Source: Puffinus mauretanicus (taxonomy: Eukaryota; Chordata; Aves; Procellariiformes; Procellariidae). From it: a stretch of DNA of 64,000 bases. Under the pieces are notes generated by a model. That model had not been told where the DNA came from, made no database searches, and saw only the letters and a list, made by a program, of their open reading frames with translations. Of the stretch, positions 62,329 to 64,000 are shown one piece after another (positions within the stretch are counted from its first letter, which is position 1; each line of letters starts with the position of its first letter). The translations under genes were made by a program, and so were the position numbers. The stretch spans positions 62,001 through 126,000 of the forward strand of contig JAJKFH010002446.1 in NCBI GenBank assembly GCA_023333565.1. The letters run 5' to 3'.

Positions 62329-64000
62329 CACCTTTGGAAGAAGGGGCAGGCAAGTCAAGAAGAGTACAGGGATCTCGTTAGGTCGTGCAGAGTGGAAATT
62401 AGAAAGGCAAAAGCTCAGCTAGAAATCAACCTGGCCACTGTCGTGAGAGACAACAAAAAATGCTTTTACAAACATATTAATGACAAAAAGAGAGCCAAGG
62501 AGAATCTCCATCCTCTATTGGATGCGGGGGGGAACGTTGCCATCAAGGACGAGGATAAGGCTGAGGTACTCAACACCTTCTTTGCCTCAGTCTTCAATAG
62601 TCAGAGTGGTTATCCTCAGGGTACTCAGCCCCCTGAGCTGGAAGACAAGGACAGCGAGCAGGATAAAACCCCCCATAATCCAAGAGGAAGCAGTTAACGA
62701 CCTGCCACGCCAGCTGGACACTCACAAGTCTATGGGGCCGGATGGGATCCACCCGAGGGTACTGAGGGAGCTGGCGGAGGAGCTTGCCGAGCCACTCTCC
62801 ATCCTTTACCAGCCATCCTGGTTAACTGGGGAGGTCCCGGACGACTGGAGGCTTGCCAATGTGGCGCCCATCTACAAGAAGGGCCGGAAGGAGGATCCGG
62901 GGAACTGCAGGCTGGTCAGCCTGACCTCGGTGCTGGGGAAGATCATGGAGCTGTTTGTCTTGAGGGTGCTCACAAGTCATGTGCGAGACAACCAGGGGAT
63001 CAGGCCCAGCCAGCACGGGTTCATGGAAGGCAGGTCCTGCTTGACCAACCTGATCTCCTATGACCAGGTGACCCACTAGTGGATGAGGGAAAGGCTGTGG
63101 ATGTGGTCTACCTGGACTTCAGCAAAGCCTTTGACACTGTCTCCCACGGCATTCTCCTAGAGAAGCTGGTGGCTCACGGCCTAGACAGGTCCACTCTTCG
63201 CTGGGTAAAAAACTGGCTGGACAGCCGAGCCCAGAGAGTTGTGGTCAACGGAGTTAAATCCAGTTGGCGGCCGGTCACGAGCGGTGTTCCCCAGGGCTCA
63301 GTACTGGGGCCGGTCCTGTTCAATATCTTTATCAACGATCTGGACGAGGGGATCGAGTGCTCCCTCAGTCAGTCTGCAGATGACACCAAGTTGGGCGGGA
63401 GTGTTGATCTGCTGGAGGGCAGGAAGGCTCTGCAGAGGGACCTGGACAGGCTGGATCGATGGGCCGAGGCCAATGTATGAGGTTCAACACGGCCAAGTGC
63501 CGGGTCCTGCACTTGGGCCACAACAACCCCAGGCAACGCTACAGGCTTGGGGAAGAGTGGCTGGAAAGCTGCCCGGAGGAAAAGGGCCTGGGGGTGCTGG
63601 TCGACAGCCGGCTGAACATGAGCCGGCAGTGTGCCCAGGTGGCCAAGAAGGCCAACGGCATCCTGGCCTGTATCAGAATAGTGTGGCCAGCAGGAGCAGG
63701 GAGGTGATCGTGCCCCTGTACTGGGCACTGGTGAGGCCGCACCTTGAATCCTGTGTTCAGTTTTGGGCCCCTCACTACAAGAAGGACATGGAGGTGCTGG
63801 AGCGTGTCCAGAGGAGGGCAACGAAGCTGGTGAAGGGCCTGGAGCACAAGTCTGATGAGGAGCGGCTGAGGGAACTGGGGGTGTTTAGTCTGGAGAAGAG
63901 GAGGCTGAGGGGAGACCTCATCGCGCTCTACAACTACCTGAAGGGAGGTTGTAGCGAGGTGGGGGTTGGTCTCTTCTCCCAAGTAACAGCGATAGGACGA
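62329..64000 (+). pseudogene. CR1 ORF2 reverse transcriptase part, broken
   Basis: After the nonsense codon the same frame resumes (EIRKAKAQLEINL, FFASVFNSQ) to about 62,660. It then shifts to a second frame (MGPDGIHPRVLRELAEELAE, IYKKGRKEDPGNCR, GFMEGRSCLTNLIS), back to the first frame at about 63,070 ([41 protein letters not shown]), and again at about 63,470 and 63,680. The catalytic box reads SADD where CR1 has an aromatic residue before ADD. Normal CR1 ORF2 is one frame through endonuclease and reverse transcriptase, so this copy cannot encode an active enzyme. The C-terminal end is outside the window. Confidence 0.9.

Larger units (their letters stand above)
59828..64000 (+). mobile_element. 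CR1 LINE, near full length, continues past window
   Basis: A sharp change to GC-rich sequence at about 59,828 begins a CR1-family non-LTR retrotransposon inserted in MUC6 intron 13, in the same orientation as the gene. It contains a GC-rich 5' region of about 280 bp or less, ORF1 (about 60107-61321) and ORF2 (from 61384). The 3' end, with its 3' UTR and terminal ATTCTATG-type repeats, lies beyond base 64,000. Most CR1 copies are 5'-truncated, so a copy with the whole 5' part is uncommon. The exact 5' boundary is uncertain because CR1 generally leaves no clear target duplication. Confidence 0.92.

Overview
The window is eukaryotic nuclear DNA, almost certainly from a bird. It carries several CR1 LINE copies (one close to full length), avian endogenous retrovirus LTRs, AT-rich introns and intergenic DNA, and the 5' half of a gel-forming mucin gene whose protein reads as MUC6, the beta-subunit of ovomucin. 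The species cannot be fixed from the sequence alone. There is no bacterial gene content; nearly all short open frames are chance.

Bases 1 to about 36,900 are intergenic and repeat-rich. From left to right they hold: a CR1 3' end (636-892); a retroviral LTR followed by a polypurine tract (3559-4218, minus strand); an internally deleted class II (betaretrovirus-like) provirus with two LTRs, a 6-bp target duplication, a tRNA-Lys-type primer site and gag remnants (9697-12809, minus strand); an old CR1 piece spanning the ORF1/ORF2 junction (about 13605-14995, minus strand); another CR1 copy (about 18295-19960) split by a solo LTR with its own 6-bp duplication (19005-19399); a pair of almost identical 70-bp inverted repeats 600 bp apart (20395-21135); a CpG-rich promoter-like segment (about 22495-22790) followed by a plausible spliced exon (22946-23065); and a stretch (about 24180-27060) that reads like a broken coding sequence on the minus strand. 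No intact protein gene was found in this part.

Bases 37,031 to 59,124 hold the start of MUC6 on the plus strand. A TATA box is followed by a signal-peptide exon and twelve further exons. All junctions are GT-AG and all phases agree, giving 529 complete codons plus one base. The order is signal peptide, VWD1 with a CGMC motif, C8-1, TIL1/E-type cysteine modules, then most of VWD2. The gene continues beyond the window. Intron 2 carries an antisense ERVL-type solo LTR (44912-45431) with a 5-bp duplication and a CRE-plus-TATA promoter arrangement; introns 3 and 6 carry CR1 tails.

From about 59,828 to the window end, intron 13 is occupied by a large, sense-oriented CR1. It has a GC-rich 5' region, an uninterrupted ORF1 (zinc-finger/coiled-coil plus GDSL-esterase part) and an ORF2 with a complete endonuclease domain; the reverse transcriptase part is broken by one nonsense codon and several frameshifts. 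The next MUC6 exon, expected to carry the VWD2 CGLC-type motif, must lie past base 64,000.

No wholly new biological system is evident. The items most worth a second look are the inverted-repeat pair, the mosaic deleted provirus, the promoter-like island with its exon, and the possible pseudogene.
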